Positions 1 through 8,441 of a DNA stretch of 64,000 nucleotides are shown one piece after another. A program made the position numbers and the translations under genes. The DNA lies in contig NZ_JAMLIE010000001.1 of NCBI RefSeq assembly GCF_023954335.1, positions 682,001-746,000 of the forward strand. Direction: 5' to 3'. Position 1 is the first letter of the stretch. Every line of letters starts with the position of its first letter. The notes below the pieces were generated by a model. That model was not told where the DNA came from and did no database searches. It was given only the letters and a program-made list of their open reading frames with translations. Source of the stretch: Aquamicrobium sp. GTDB taxonomy: Bacteria; Pseudomonadota; Alphaproteobacteria; Rhizobiales; Rhizobiaceae.

Positions 1-399
1 TTCGCGCTGAACCGCACCCGCATCGGCCTCCTGATCCGCGCCGGGGTCGAGAATCGCGAGATGGTCGAGGCGCTCGGCTTCCGCATCGACCGCCTGTTCA
101 TCGCCGTGTTCATGGCCGGCTCGGCGCTCGCCGCCATGGGCGGGGCGATGTGGGCCGGCTACCAGAGCCTGATCACGCCGGCCATCGGCGCGGAGATGAT
201 GATCCTCGTCTTCATCGTCGTCATCATCGGCGGCCTCGGCTCTGTCGAGGGCTCGCTGCTCGGCGCGATCCTCGTCGGGCTGATGGCCAACTACGTCGCC
301 TTCCTGTTCCCGAAGATGTCGCTTGCCTCGAACATGATCCTGATGATGGCGATCCTGCTCTGGCGGCCGTTCGGGCTGAAGCCGGCGGTGAAGGGGTAG
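1..399 (+). CDS. Branched-chain amino acid-type ABC transporter permease, LivH family (5'-truncated by window)
   Basis: The reading frame is open from base 1, so the gene starts upstream of the window; about 132 C-terminal residues are visible. The sequence contains the LivH-type segment with a GGLGSVEGSLLGAILVG motif and three hydrophobic helices, ending in a short basic tail. It is an inner-membrane permease subunit of a HAAT-family (Liv) importer. The stop codon lies 3 bp before the LivM-type permease that follows, so the two are cotranscribed. The substrate cannot be told from the sequence, because Liv systems carry amino acids, amides, urea and many aromatic or short-chain acids. Confidence 0.9.
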   Translation, partial: FALNRTRIGLLIRAGVENREMVEALGFRIDRLFIAVFMAGSALAAMGGAMWAGYQSLITPAIGAEMMILVFIVVIIGGLGSVEGSLLGAILVGLMANYVAFLFPKMSLASNMILMMAILLWRPFGLKPAVKG

Positions 400-402
400 G
401 CC

Positions 403-1530
403 ATGTCGAATCCCTCGATGTCGAACGCCGCGACCTTCCCCGGCACCGCCCCCGTCGCAGCGCGGCGCCATCTCGCCGGCCGCTTCCTCGTCTACGCCAT
501 CGTGCTCGCCATCGGCGCGGCGCTCGCCTTCGCGCCGTTCCTGTTCCCGGACGTGCGGGCGCAGGAGGTGGCGGCGCGCATCTGCGTCTTCGTCGTGCTC
601 GTCGCCAGCTACGACCTCCTGATCGGCTATACCGGCATCGTCTCCTTCGCCCACACCATGTTCTTCGGCCTCGGCGCCTACGGCGCGGCCATCGCGCTGA
701 AGACGATGGGTCCGGGCTTCGACGCCATCCTCTTCGGCGGCGCGCTCGGCGTCGTCGCCGCGGTCGTGCTCGCGGTGCTGATCGGCCTCCTGTCGCTCCG
801 GGTGAAGGCGATCTTCTTCGCCATGGTCACGCTCGCCGCCGCCTCGGTGATGATGGTGCTGGCAAGCCAGCTCTCCGACTTCACCGGCGGCGAGGACGGC
901 ATGACCTTCACCGTGCCGCGCCTGTTCTCGCCGGCGCAGGCGCTGGTGGCGGGCGAGGACGGCAAGGCGCTGCGCCTGTTCGGCGTCGCGCTCAACGGCC
1001 GTATCGCGCACTACTACTTCGTGTTCCTGTCGTCCTTCGTGCTGTTCATGGTCATGCTGCGCATCGTCGCCTCTCCGCTCGGTACGGTGCTGGAGGCGAT
1101 CCGCGAGAACGAGATGCGCGCTGAGGCCATCGGCTATCGGGTCGTCGCCTACCGCACCGCGATCTTCTGCATCGCGGCGGTGAACGCCGCGCTTGCCGGC
1201 GTCCTGCGCGCCGTGTGGCTGAAATATACCGGGCCGGACGTGGTGCTGTCCTTCGACATCATGCTCGACATCTTGCTGATGGTCGTCATCGGCGGCATGG
1301 GTACGCTCTACGGCGCGGTGATCGGCGTCGTCGTCATGACGCTGGCGCAGTATTACCTGAAGGACGTGATGGCCGCCGGCGCCTCGGCCGCCGCCGACCT
1401 CCCCTTCCTGCCGGAGCTGCTGAACCCCGACCGCTGGCTGCTGTGGCTCGGCGTGGTCTTCATCCTGCTTGTCTATTTCTTCCCGGCGGGCATCGCCGGT
1501 ACGCTGATGGGAAAGGGCGGACATAAATGA
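403..1530 (+). CDS. Branched-chain amino acid-type ABC transporter permease, LivM family
   Basis: This 375-residue protein has a basic N-terminus, many hydrophobic helices, and the LivM signatures GYTGIVSFAHTMFFGLGAYG (about residues 75-94) and VVIGGMGTLYGAVIG (about 296-310). Those segments are diagnostic of the second permease of HAAT-type importers. It follows the LivH-type gene by 3 bp, and its TGA overlaps the next ATG by 4 bp (ATGA), so the three genes are translationally coupled. A longer-than-usual loop after residue 165 contains the insert near VAGEDGKALRLFG. The two ATPase genes and the binding protein of this system are presumably upstream of the window. Confidence 0.92.
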   Translation: MSNPSMSNAATFPGTAPVAARRHLAGRFLVYAIVLAIGAALAFAPFLFPDVRAQEVAARICVFVVLVASYDLLIGYTGIVSFAHTMFFGLGAYGAAIALKTMGPGFDAILFGGALGVVAAVVLAVLIGLLSLRVKAIFFAMVTLAAASVMMVLASQLSDFTGGEDGMTFTVPRLFSPAQALVAGEDGKALRLFGVALNGRIAHYYFVFLSSFVLFMVMLRIVASPLGTVLEAIRENEMRAEAIGYRVVAYRTAIFCIAAVNAALAGVLRAVWLKYTGPDVVLSFDIMLDILLMVVIGGMGTLYGAVIGVVVMTLAQYYLKDVMAAGASAAADLPFLPELLNPDRWLLWLGVVFILLVYFFPAGIAGTLMGKGGHK

Positions 1531-2366
1531 CCACCTCGCGTTCCACCTATATCGAGGTCGAGGGCTTCGAGGTTCATGTCACCGAATGGGGCGATCCGAG
1601 GAATCCGGCGCTCGTCATGTGGCACGGGCTCGCCCGAACGGGGCGCGACTTCGACGAGGCGGCCGAGGCGCTGTCCGACACCTATTTCGTCTTGTGCCCC
1701 GACACGCTGGGACGCGGGCTGTCGAGCTGGGCGCGCGACTTCCGTGCCGACTATTCCTACGCCACCTTCGGCCGCGTCGCCGAAGGTCTCCTCGCCCATC
1801 ACGGCATCGACCGGCTGTGCTGGGTCGGCACCTCGATGGGCGGGCTGATCGGCGTGACGCTGGCGGCAGGCCGGCTCAAGGGCCGCATCACCCACCTCGT
1901 CATCAACGACATCGGCCCCGACATCCCGGCGGCCGGCGCCGAGCGCATCGCTTCCTATGTCGGCACGCCGCCGGTCTACGACACGGTGGCGGAGCTGGAA
2001 GCCTGGCTGCGTGCCAATTACGCGCCCTTCGGCGACAACACCGACGCCTTCTGGCGGCGCATGGCCGACACCTCGGCCCGGCGCACCGACGACGGCCGCG
2101 TCACGGTGCATTACGATCCCAACATCGTCTCGCAGTTCACCCACCACAAGGCCGACCTCGACGTCTGGGACGCCTACGACGCGGTCGAGGCGAAGACGCT
2201 GCTGATCCGGGGCGAAACCTCCGACGTGCTGGCGGCCCCGGTGGCCGCGGAGATGACGCGGCGCGGGCCGCGCCCGGCGCTCCACGTCATTCCCGGCTGC
2301 GGCCATGCGCCGACGCTGGCCAATGATGCCCAGATTGCGCTGGTTCGCGAATTTCTGGCCGGGTAG
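1527..2366 (+). CDS. Alpha/beta hydrolase
   Basis: This 279-residue alpha/beta-hydrolase-fold protein has an oxyanion-hole HG near residues 33-34 (MWHGLARTG), a nucleophile elbow GTSMGG with Ser103, a likely catalytic Asp in GETSDVL near residue 230, and a catalytic His in GCGHAP near 257. There is no signal peptide, so it is cytoplasmic. It overlaps the LivM-type gene by 4 bp and is probably the last gene of that operon. The context suggests hydrolysis of an imported ester, lactone or ring-cleavage product. The fold is clear; the substrate is not. Confidence 0.88.
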   Translation: MTTSRSTYIEVEGFEVHVTEWGDPRNPALVMWHGLARTGRDFDEAAEALSDTYFVLCPDTLGRGLSSWARDFRADYSYATFGRVAEGLLAHHGIDRLCWVGTSMGGLIGVTLAAGRLKGRITHLVINDIGPDIPAAGAERIASYVGTPPVYDTVAELEAWLRANYAPFGDNTDAFWRRMADTSARRTDDGRVTVHYDPNIVSQFTHHKADLDVWDAYDAVEAKTLLIRGETSDVLAAPVAAEMTRRGPRPALHVIPGCGHAPTLANDAQIALVREFLAG

Positions 2367-2547
2367 GTTCGCCTTCCGCGTGGTCCAGTTCGGCCAGAAG
2401 CCGGCCCAGCCTTTCCGGCGTGTCGCGCGGCAGCGAGAAAGCCGGGAGGCGGGCGAGGTGGCGGCGGTTGGATTCGCTGCCGAGCTGCCGCCGGATCAGG
2501 TCCGTCAGCTTCGCCTCTTCTCCATTCATTCTGCCTGTTCTGCTCAT
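2287..2547 (-). CDS. Small hypothetical protein, 86 aa
   Basis: This is a possible short gene in the 390-bp space between the hydrolase and the crotonase. It begins MSRTGRMNGEEAKLTDLIRR and is preceded by GGAG about 4 bases before the ATG; an alternative ATG lies six codons in (2529). The product is charged and hydrophilic, with a central LPAFSLPRDTPERLGRLLAEL segment that looks like real coding sequence. The last 80 bp overlap the 3' end of the convergent hydrolase. I do not recognise a family, and the C-terminal part overlapping the hydrolase looks like shadow sequence, so the gene may be an artefact. Confidence 0.4.
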   Translation of the reverse strand: MSRTGRMNGEEAKLTDLIRRQLGSESNRRHLARLPAFSLPRDTPERLGRLLAELDHAEGEPTRPEIREPAQSGHHWPASAHGRSRE

Positions 2548-2756
2548 GGCTCCATTCCGGTTTTGCGGAGGAAAAACCATTGCCGGCCAAGAATGGTTCC
2601 CGGCCAAACGCAGCACGAGGCCGTGAATGGAAAACACGGTATAATTTGAGTTAAATTGGAACGATCCGCGCCGTGCGCGGCCGGCGGGCTTCAGGCCCGC
2701 TTTCTGGTCGCCCGGCCGTCCTGTTCTCTCCGGCCTTCTTACTCTCCCCGGCCTTC
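2548..2756. other. Intergenic region with short direct repeats and a GC hairpin
   Basis: No gene is supported here. Reading the minus strand, TTGGCCGG occurs twice 17 bp apart just upstream of the small ORF. A GCGGGC-TTCAG-GCCCGC hairpin lies at about 2685-2702. Near 2722-2756 the segment CTCTCC(C)CGGCCTTC is repeated in tandem with drift. A TATAAT at 2640-2645 has no convincing -35 partner. Confidence 0.4.
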
Positions 2757-3548
2757 CTATTCTCCCCGGAATGACGCCTTGCGCTTGCCGAGAAACGCCG
2801 AGACGCCCTCGCGGAAGTCCGCGGTCCCGGTCGAGGCGATGAAGGAGGCGCGCTCGGCCTCGAGATGGTCGGCGAGCGGCGTCGAAAGCGCGGCGTCGGC
2901 AAGGCGGCGGAAATGGCCGAAGGCGCGGGTCGCGCCTCGCGCTACTCTGCCGGCCAGCTCGGCGGCGGCGGCGTCGAGCCCGTCCTGCGGCGCGACGACA
3001 TTGACGATGCCGGCTTCCTTCGCCTCGGCAGCATCGAGCGTGCGGCCGAGCAGCATCATCTCGGCGGCGAGCGCCGCGCCGACCTTGCGCGGCAGGAACC
3101 AGGTGCCGCCGCAATCGGGCGACACGCCGAGCCGGTCGTAGGCGACGACGAATTTCGCCCCTTCCTCGGCGACCACCAGATCGGCCGCGAGCACCAGCGA
3201 CAGGCCCGCCCCGGCCGCCGCGCCACGCACCGCGGCGATCACCGGCGCGTCCTGCGCCCTCAGGCCGAGGATCGCCGGGTGCATGGCGTCGAGGATGGCG
3301 TCGACCACCTCGGCCGAGCGCGAGGGGTCCGAGCCGAAGGCCGCGATGTCGCCGCCGGCGACGAAGGCGCGGCCCGCGGCGGCGATGACGATGGCGCGCA
3401 CGCCCTTGCGGCCGGCGACGTCGTTGACCGCCGCGGCGATCGCCTGCGCCATGGCGACGTCGACCGCGTTCAGCACCTGCGGTTTGTTGAGGACGATGCG
3501 GGCGACGCCCGTTTCAGTGTCGTGCTCGACGATGACCACTTCGCTCAC
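2757..3548 (-). CDS. Enoyl-CoA hydratase/isomerase family protein (crotonase, PaaG-like)
   Basis: This 263-residue crotonase-fold protein has the oxyanion-hole region GRAFVAGGDIAAF (about 59-71) and the second signature RGAAAGAGLSLVLAADLVV (about 107-125). It continues with RLGVSPDCGGTWFLPRKVG. The Asp in SPDCGG, in place of the second catalytic Glu of true hydratases, is what PaaG-type isomerases and related enzymes show, so isomerisation is as likely as hydration. It is the last gene of the minus-strand Liv/CoA-ligase operon, 15 bp after the ligase. It likely handles the first beta-oxidation-like steps on the CoA ester made by that ligase. Confidence 0.9.
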   Translation of the reverse strand: MSEVVIVEHDTETGVARIVLNKPQVLNAVDVAMAQAIAAAVNDVAGRKGVRAIVIAAAGRAFVAGGDIAAFGSDPSRSAEVVDAILDAMHPAILGLRAQDAPVIAAVRGAAAGAGLSLVLAADLVVAEEGAKFVVAYDRLGVSPDCGGTWFLPRKVGAALAAEMMLLGRTLDAAEAKEAGIVNVVAPQDGLDAAAAELAGRVARGATRAFGHFRRLADAALSTPLADHLEAERASFIASTGTADFREGVSAFLGKRKASFRGE

Positions 3549-3563
3549 GCTATTTCTCCCTGG

Positions 3564-5375
3564 TCAGGCGGCCGAATAGAGGCCGGCGATCTCGTCCGCG
3601 TATTTCTTCTGGATGTTGGCGCGGCGCACCTTCATCGTCGCCGTCACCTCGTCGTCGTCATGGTCCAGCTCCTTGGTGAGCAGGTGGAAGCGGCGGATGT
3701 GCGACACCTGCGCGAGCTGCGAATTGGCCTCGGCGATCTCCGCGTCGATCAGGTCGCGCACGGCCGGGTTCTCGGCGAGGTTGCGGAAATTGGTGTAGGC
3801 GATGCGGTTCTCCTCGGCCCACTTGCCGACGGTCTCGTAGTCGATCTGGATCAGCGCCGAGACGTATTTCTTCGCCTCGCCGATGACGATGCACTCCTTG
3901 ATATAGGGGCTGCCCTTGACCGTGTTCTCGATCTCGGAGGGGCTCAAGTTCTTGCCGCCGGCGGTGATCATGATGTCCTTCAGCCGGTCGACGATGCGGT
4001 ATTGGCCGTCGGTCACCGTCACCACGTCGCCGGTGTGCAGCCAGCCGTCGCGGATCGTCGCCGCCGTTGCCTCGTCGTTCTTGTAGTAGCCCTTGAACAC
4101 GGTCGGCCCGCGCAGGATCAGCTCGCCGTCGCCACCGACGCGCGCCTCGATATTGACGATCGGCTCACCCACGCTGCCGTGATCGAGCCGGTCGAGCTTC
4201 TGGCCGAGCGCGACGCCGCTCGTCTCGGTCGCGCCGTAGACCTCGACCAGCCTGACGCCGATGGTGCGGAAGAAGCGCACGATGCGCGGCGAGATCGGCG
4301 CCGCGCCGGTCATGGCGACATCGGCCCGGCGCAGGCCGACATAGTTCTGCAGCGCGCGGAAGACGAGGAGATAGGAGACGCCGTAGCGCAGCCTTTCGGC
4401 GAGGGTCCGTTCATGGCGCGGCGTCTCGGCGAACGGCTCGCAGGCCGCGTAGGCCCATTCGAACAGCCGCCGCCTCACGCCGCCCGTCTCCAGCATGCGG
4501 ATGTGGATCGAGGAATGCAGCTTCTCCCAGATGCGCGGCACACCGAGGAACATCGACGGCGCGACCTCGCGCAAATCCTCCTGCACGGTGCGGATGGATT
4601 CGCCGAAATTGATCTGCGAGCCGAGATAGACCGGGGCCATCAGCGTCGTCATCTGCTCGGCGACGTGGCAGAGCGGCAGGTAGGAGAGGTGCGTGGTATT
4701 CGGGCCGAGGCCGAGCTTCTCGATCACGGCGACGGCCTGGGCGCGGATGTTGCCGTAGGTCAGCATCGCGCCCTTCGGCTTGCCGGTCGAGCCGGAGGTG
4801 TAGATCATCAGCGCGGTGTCGGCGAGGCTCTGGCCGGCCAGCGCCCCCTCGACGAGGCCGGGATTTTGCGCGCGATGCGCCGCGCCCGCCTTCTCCAGCG
4901 CCGCGAAGGAGACGACGAGGTCGGCAGGGTAGTTGCGCATGCCCTTCGTCTCGACCACGACGATGCGCTTGAGGAGCGGTAGCTGGCCGCGCACCTCCAT
5001 CACCTTGTCGACCTGCTCCTGGTCCTCGCAGACGATCACCTCGGCGTCGGCATGTTCGAGGACATAGGCGACCTCGCTCGCCGGGCTGGTCGGGTAGACG
5101 CCGATGGTCACGGCCCCGACGAGGCCGGCGCCGAGCTGCGCCAGCACCCATTCGATGCGGTTCTCCGACAGCACCGCGACATGCCCGCCCGCCGCGAGCC
5201 CGAGGGTGCGGTAGCCGTGGCCGACATCGGCGGCGCGCTCGAAATAGTCCTTCCACGAGATCGGGTTCCAGATGCCGAAATCCTTCTGGCGCACGGCCGT
5301 GCGCCCGGGCGTGCGCAGGGCGTGCTCGCGCAGCATCTGCGGCAGCGTCAGCTCGGGAAAGGAAGTGACTGTCAT
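3564..5375 (-). CDS. AMP-dependent long-chain-type acyl-CoA synthetase
   Basis: This 603-residue adenylate-forming enzyme activates a carboxylic acid to its CoA thioester through an acyl-AMP. It carries the P-loop-like motif YTSGSTGKPKGAML, the YGATETSG motif, and the C-terminal TGD...DRLKDIMITAGGKNLSP region. The start chosen is MTVTSFPELTLPQ, with GAGG about 10 bases upstream; the open frame extends further but there overlaps the livF-type gene. It sits 8 bp after the livF-type ATPase, so uptake and activation are encoded together. Length and motifs match the long-chain (FadD15-like) class, but with this transporter the substrate may equally be an aromatic or alicyclic acid. Confidence 0.92.
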   Translation of the reverse strand: MTVTSFPELTLPQMLREHALRTPGRTAVRQKDFGIWNPISWKDYFERAADVGHGYRTLGLAAGGHVAVLSENRIEWVLAQLGAGLVGAVTIGVYPTSPASEVAYVLEHADAEVIVCEDQEQVDKVMEVRGQLPLLKRIVVVETKGMRNYPADLVVSFAALEKAGAAHRAQNPGLVEGALAGQSLADTALMIYTSGSTGKPKGAMLTYGNIRAQAVAVIEKLGLGPNTTHLSYLPLCHVAEQMTTLMAPVYLGSQINFGESIRTVQEDLREVAPSMFLGVPRIWEKLHSSIHIRMLETGGVRRRLFEWAYAACEPFAETPRHERTLAERLRYGVSYLLVFRALQNYVGLRRADVAMTGAAPISPRIVRFFRTIGVRLVEVYGATETSGVALGQKLDRLDHGSVGEPIVNIEARVGGDGELILRGPTVFKGYYKNDEATAATIRDGWLHTGDVVTVTDGQYRIVDRLKDIMITAGGKNLSPSEIENTVKGSPYIKECIVIGEAKKYVSALIQIDYETVGKWAEENRIAYTNFRNLAENPAVRDLIDAEIAEANSQLAQVSHIRRFHLLTKELDHDDDEVTATMKVRRANIQKKYADEIAGLYSAA

Positions 5376-5383
5376 GGGTGTCC

Positions 5384-6202
5384 TCACGAAAGCCAGCGCT
5401 TGCGGCGCTTGTAGTGCTTGACGTCGCGATAGCTGCGGGCACCTTCGCCGCCGCTCATGCCGAGATAGAACTCGCGCACGTCCTGGTCGTTGACGAGACG
5501 CTCGGTCGGCCCGTCGAGCACGATCTTGCCGGTCTCCATGATGTAGCCGTAATGGGCGACGGCGAAGGCGACGGCCGCGTTCTGCTCGACGAGCAGCATG
5601 GAGACGCCCGTCTCGCGGTTGATGCGGGCGATGATGCCGAAGATCTCCTCGACGAGGATCGGCGACAGGCCGAGCGAGGGCTCGTCGAGCAGGATGAGCT
5701 TGGGCTGGGCGATCAGCGCCCGGCCGATGGCGAGCATCTGCTGCTCGCCGCCGGAGAGATAGCCGGCCCGCGCGTTGCGGCGCTCGTGAAGGCGCGGGAA
5801 ATAGCCGTAGACGAGGTCGAAGGAGGTCGGCTTCACCCCGCGCCCGGAGAGCGCGAAGGTCGCCGCCGTCAGGTTCTCCTCCACCGTCAGGTCCTCGAAG
5901 ATGCGCCGTCCTTCCATGACGTGGAACAGGCCGCGCCGCACCAGCCCGTGCGGCGTGTCGGCGGCGACGGGCGTGCCGTCGAAGGTGATCGAGCCGGCCG
6001 TCACCGCCCCGTCCTCCAGCGACAGGAGGCTGGAGATCGCCTTCAGCGTGGTCGACTTGCCCGCGCCGTTCGAGCCGAGGAGCGTGACGACCTTGCCGCG
6101 CTCGACGGAAAGCGACAGGCCGCGGAGCACCTGGATCGTCTTGTTGTAGACGACCTCGATGTTCTCGACGGAAAGGATGGTGTCCGCGGCCACGTCGGTC
6201 AC
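5384..6202 (-). CDS. Branched-chain amino acid-type ABC transporter ATP-binding protein, LivF family
   Basis: This 272-residue ABC ATPase has Walker A GSNGAGKST (about residues 43-51), signature LSGGEQQ, and Walker B LILLDEPS. The length and the LVEQNA...YIMETGKIVLDG end are of the LivF type. The GTG at 6202 overlaps the stop of the upstream binding-protein gene by 4 bp (GTGA). A second GTG three codons in (6193) has better spacing from the AAGGAG, so either may be used. With the livG-type ATPase it forms the energising heterodimer of this importer. Confidence 0.92.
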   Translation of the reverse strand: MTDVAADTILSVENIEVVYNKTIQVLRGLSLSVERGKVVTLLGSNGAGKSTTLKAISSLLSLEDGAVTAGSITFDGTPVAADTPHGLVRRGLFHVMEGRRIFEDLTVEENLTAATFALSGRGVKPTSFDLVYGYFPRLHERRNARAGYLSGGEQQMLAIGRALIAQPKLILLDEPSLGLSPILVEEIFGIIARINRETGVSMLLVEQNAAVAFAVAHYGYIMETGKIVLDGPTERLVNDQDVREFYLGMSGGEGARSYRDVKHYKRRKRWLS

Positions 6203-7374
6203 TCCTTGAGGCTGATCCAGTCGGAGACCGGCTGCATCTGCTTGGCCGATGCATCGTACTGGTAGATGCGGCCGACCGGCACGGTGTTGCCGGGGATCGA
6301 GATCGGCACGCCGATGATGCCGCCGGTGTCGAAGTCCTCGATCGTGTTCAGCGCAGCCTTCATGTTCTTGGCGGTCAGCTCCTGTCCGGCGTCGAGCGTG
6401 CGCTTGACCGCCTCGCCCATCAGCATCGCGGTCAAGAAGCCCTGCATGTAGCCGGTGGCCTGGTAGGTCGGGCGCATCTCGCGGATGCGCTTCAGCATCG
6501 GCGCCTCTTCCTCGTCATAGTAGTAGCGGTAGGGCATCACGCCCATGAAGCCGTCGGCCACCTCGCCGACGCTGTCCCAGATCGAGGAATCCATCGACCA
6601 GAACGTGCCCATGAACTTGGTCTCCAGCCCGAGCTGCTTGGCCTGGGTCATGAACTCAGGCAGCGGTGCGAGGATGTAGCCGTGGAAGATGGCGTAGTCC
6701 GGCCGCGAGCGGCGCAGCTTCAGGACCTCGGTCGAGACGTCGACCGCGCCGGGCGGGGTGATGATCTGCTCGACCACCTCGAGCCCGAGCTCCTTGGCCA
6801 GCGCTGTCGAGGATTCGATCGGGTCACGGCCGAACTCGCTGTCGGAATTGACGAAGACCAGCTTCGCGCCCGGCTTCTCCTTGGCGATGTATTCGAGCAG
6901 GATCGAGTACATCTCCGTATAGTCCGGCCCGGCGATGAACTGCGGCGCGAAGTTCTCCGGATCGTTGATCTCGGTGGCGAAGGACGCACCCGCCATCAGG
7001 ATGTCGCCGCGGCGCTCCAGCTCGGGGTTGATCGTGCGCGAGAACGCGGTCGAGTCGCCGTAATAGAGGTGGAGGTTCTGGTTCTGGCTGGTCAGCTTGT
7101 TGAACACGGCGACCGACTGGTCGACCTGGTAGCCGGTGTCCTCATAGGCGAGGCGCACCTTGCGGCCGTTGATGCCGCCGTCCTCGTTGAGGATCTTGAG
7201 ATAGTCCTGGATGCCGGCCTCGATGGCGACGCCGGCGAAGCCGAATACGCCGGTCAGCGGCAGCGAGCCGCCCAGCACGATCTCCTCGCCGTCCTGCGCG
7301 AAGGCGGGCGCAGCAGCGATCAGCGCCGTGGACGCGGCGAGCACCATGAAAGTTCTCTTCGTCATACCCAACAT
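6199..7374 (-). CDS. Branched-chain amino acid-type ABC transporter substrate-binding protein
   Basis: This 391-residue periplasmic binding protein (LivK-like, Peripla_BP_6) begins MLGMTKRTFMVLAAS and has a Sec signal peptide ending near APAFAQ, followed by the typical EEIVLGGSLPLTG opening. The start at 7374 has a strong GGAGGAG five bases upstream. Other visible features are NGRKVRLAYEDTGY and the SDSEFGRDPIESS hinge region. It lies between the livM-type and livF-type genes. The ligand is unknown; neighbouring CoA-ligase and crotonase genes argue for an organic acid rather than leucine. Confidence 0.92.
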   Translation of the reverse strand: MLGMTKRTFMVLAASTALIAAAPAFAQDGEEIVLGGSLPLTGVFGFAGVAIEAGIQDYLKILNEDGGINGRKVRLAYEDTGYQVDQSVAVFNKLTSQNQNLHLYYGDSTAFSRTINPELERRGDILMAGASFATEINDPENFAPQFIAGPDYTEMYSILLEYIAKEKPGAKLVFVNSDSEFGRDPIESSTALAKELGLEVVEQIITPPGAVDVSTEVLKLRRSRPDYAIFHGYILAPLPEFMTQAKQLGLETKFMGTFWSMDSSIWDSVGEVADGFMGVMPYRYYYDEEEAPMLKRIREMRPTYQATGYMQGFLTAMLMGEAVKRTLDAGQELTAKNMKAALNTIEDFDTGGIIGVPISIPGNTVPVGRIYQYDASAKQMQPVSDWISLKE

Positions 7375-7396
7375 GTCAACTCCTCCATGAGCCGGG

Positions 7397-8440
7397 TTAT
7401 CTCCTGAATGGCCAGAGATGAAAGAAGCGCCGGATCCTCTGGACGATCTCGGCAAGACCCTGGGGCTCGAACACCAGGAACAGGATGATGAGCGCGCCGA
7501 AGACGACGGTGCGCACCGGCGACAGAAGCGTGCCGGCATTGTTGACGTAAGGAGCGATGGCCTCGACGCCGAAGCGCAGGATCTCCGGCACCAGCGTCAT
7601 GAACGCCGCGCCGATGATGCCGCCGAGGATCGAGCCCATGCCGCCGACGATGACGGCGGCGAGATAGAAGATCGATTCGACGAGGGTGAAGCTCTCCGGC
7701 CCCACAGAGCGGAAGAAATAGGCCCACAGGCCGCCGGCCACCCCCGCGTAGAAGGACGAGATGGCGAAGGAGAGCAGCTTGTAGCGCAGGAGCGGGATGC
7801 CCAGCACCTCGGCCGAGATATCGCGGTCGCGGATGGCGATGAAGGCGCGGCCGATGCGGGTGCGGAAAAGGTTCGCCGCGCCCAGCACCATCAGCGCCGC
7901 CACCGGCACCAGCACCCAGTAGAGCTGGAAATAGGTGGTCAGCGGCGTGCCGAGGAAGGTCGCCGGCGCGACGTTCATGCCGCGCGAGCCGCCCGTCACC
8001 GACGACCAGTTGAGAAACACGAAATGCAGGATCAGCGAGGCGCCGATGGTGGCGATGGCGAGGTAGAGCCCCTTGACGCGCAGGCTGGGCAGGCCGACGA
8101 ACACGCCGACCGCCGCCGCCATCAGCCCGCCGGCGAACAGGTTGACGAGGAACGGGGCGCCGAGATTGCGGTCGAGCCAGGCGACGGTGTACGCGCCGAC
8201 CGCCATGAACGCGCCTTGGCCGAGGCTGACGAGGCCGGTATAGCCGGTCAGGATGTTCAGCCCCGTCGCGCTGGCGACGTTGATGGCGACGAGGCAGGCG
8301 AGATAGAGCCAGTAGCTGTTGAGCACGAAGGGCGCGGCGACGAGCGCGACGGTGAGCACGCCCATCCACGCCCACTGCGTGCGCGTCTGGATGAGCGCGG
8401 CGTCGGCGAGATAGGTTTCGTTGGCGGTTGCGATGCGCAT
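7397..8440 (-). CDS. Branched-chain amino acid-type ABC transporter permease, LivM family
   Basis: This 347-residue polytopic membrane protein has the LivM signatures GYTGLVSLGQGAFMAVGAY, RVKGLYLAIATIGAS, and AAVIVGGMGSILGGIIGAA. It follows the livH-type gene with a one-base gap, so the genes are coupled. It ends in a short basic tail (QRIRRFFHLWPFRR). It pairs with the livH-type permease encoded immediately upstream to form the transmembrane channel. Confidence 0.92.
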   Translation of the reverse strand: MRIATANETYLADAALIQTRTQWAWMGVLTVALVAAPFVLNSYWLYLACLVAINVASATGLNILTGYTGLVSLGQGAFMAVGAYTVAWLDRNLGAPFLVNLFAGGLMAAAVGVFVGLPSLRVKGLYLAIATIGASLILHFVFLNWSSVTGGSRGMNVAPATFLGTPLTTYFQLYWVLVPVAALMVLGAANLFRTRIGRAFIAIRDRDISAEVLGIPLLRYKLLSFAISSFYAGVAGGLWAYFFRSVGPESFTLVESIFYLAAVIVGGMGSILGGIIGAAFMTLVPEILRFGVEAIAPYVNNAGTLLSPVRTVVFGALIILFLVFEPQGLAEIVQRIRRFFHLWPFRR

Positions 8441-8441
8441 G

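Noticed and set aside
2640..2645. TATAAT as a plus-strand promoter
   Set aside because: No -35 hexamer is found at suitable spacing, and the gene downstream in that direction is antisense to it.
2865..4982. A 705-codon open frame on the plus strand
   Set aside because: It is antisense to the crotonase and acyl-CoA ligase genes, both of which have clear motifs, and it shows no domain of its own.
5376..6254. A 293-codon N-terminal extension of the acyl-CoA ligase frame
   Set aside because: The extension runs through the livF-type gene in another frame with Arg-rich nonsense sequence. The ATG at 5375 has a ribosome site and starts at the normal domain boundary.
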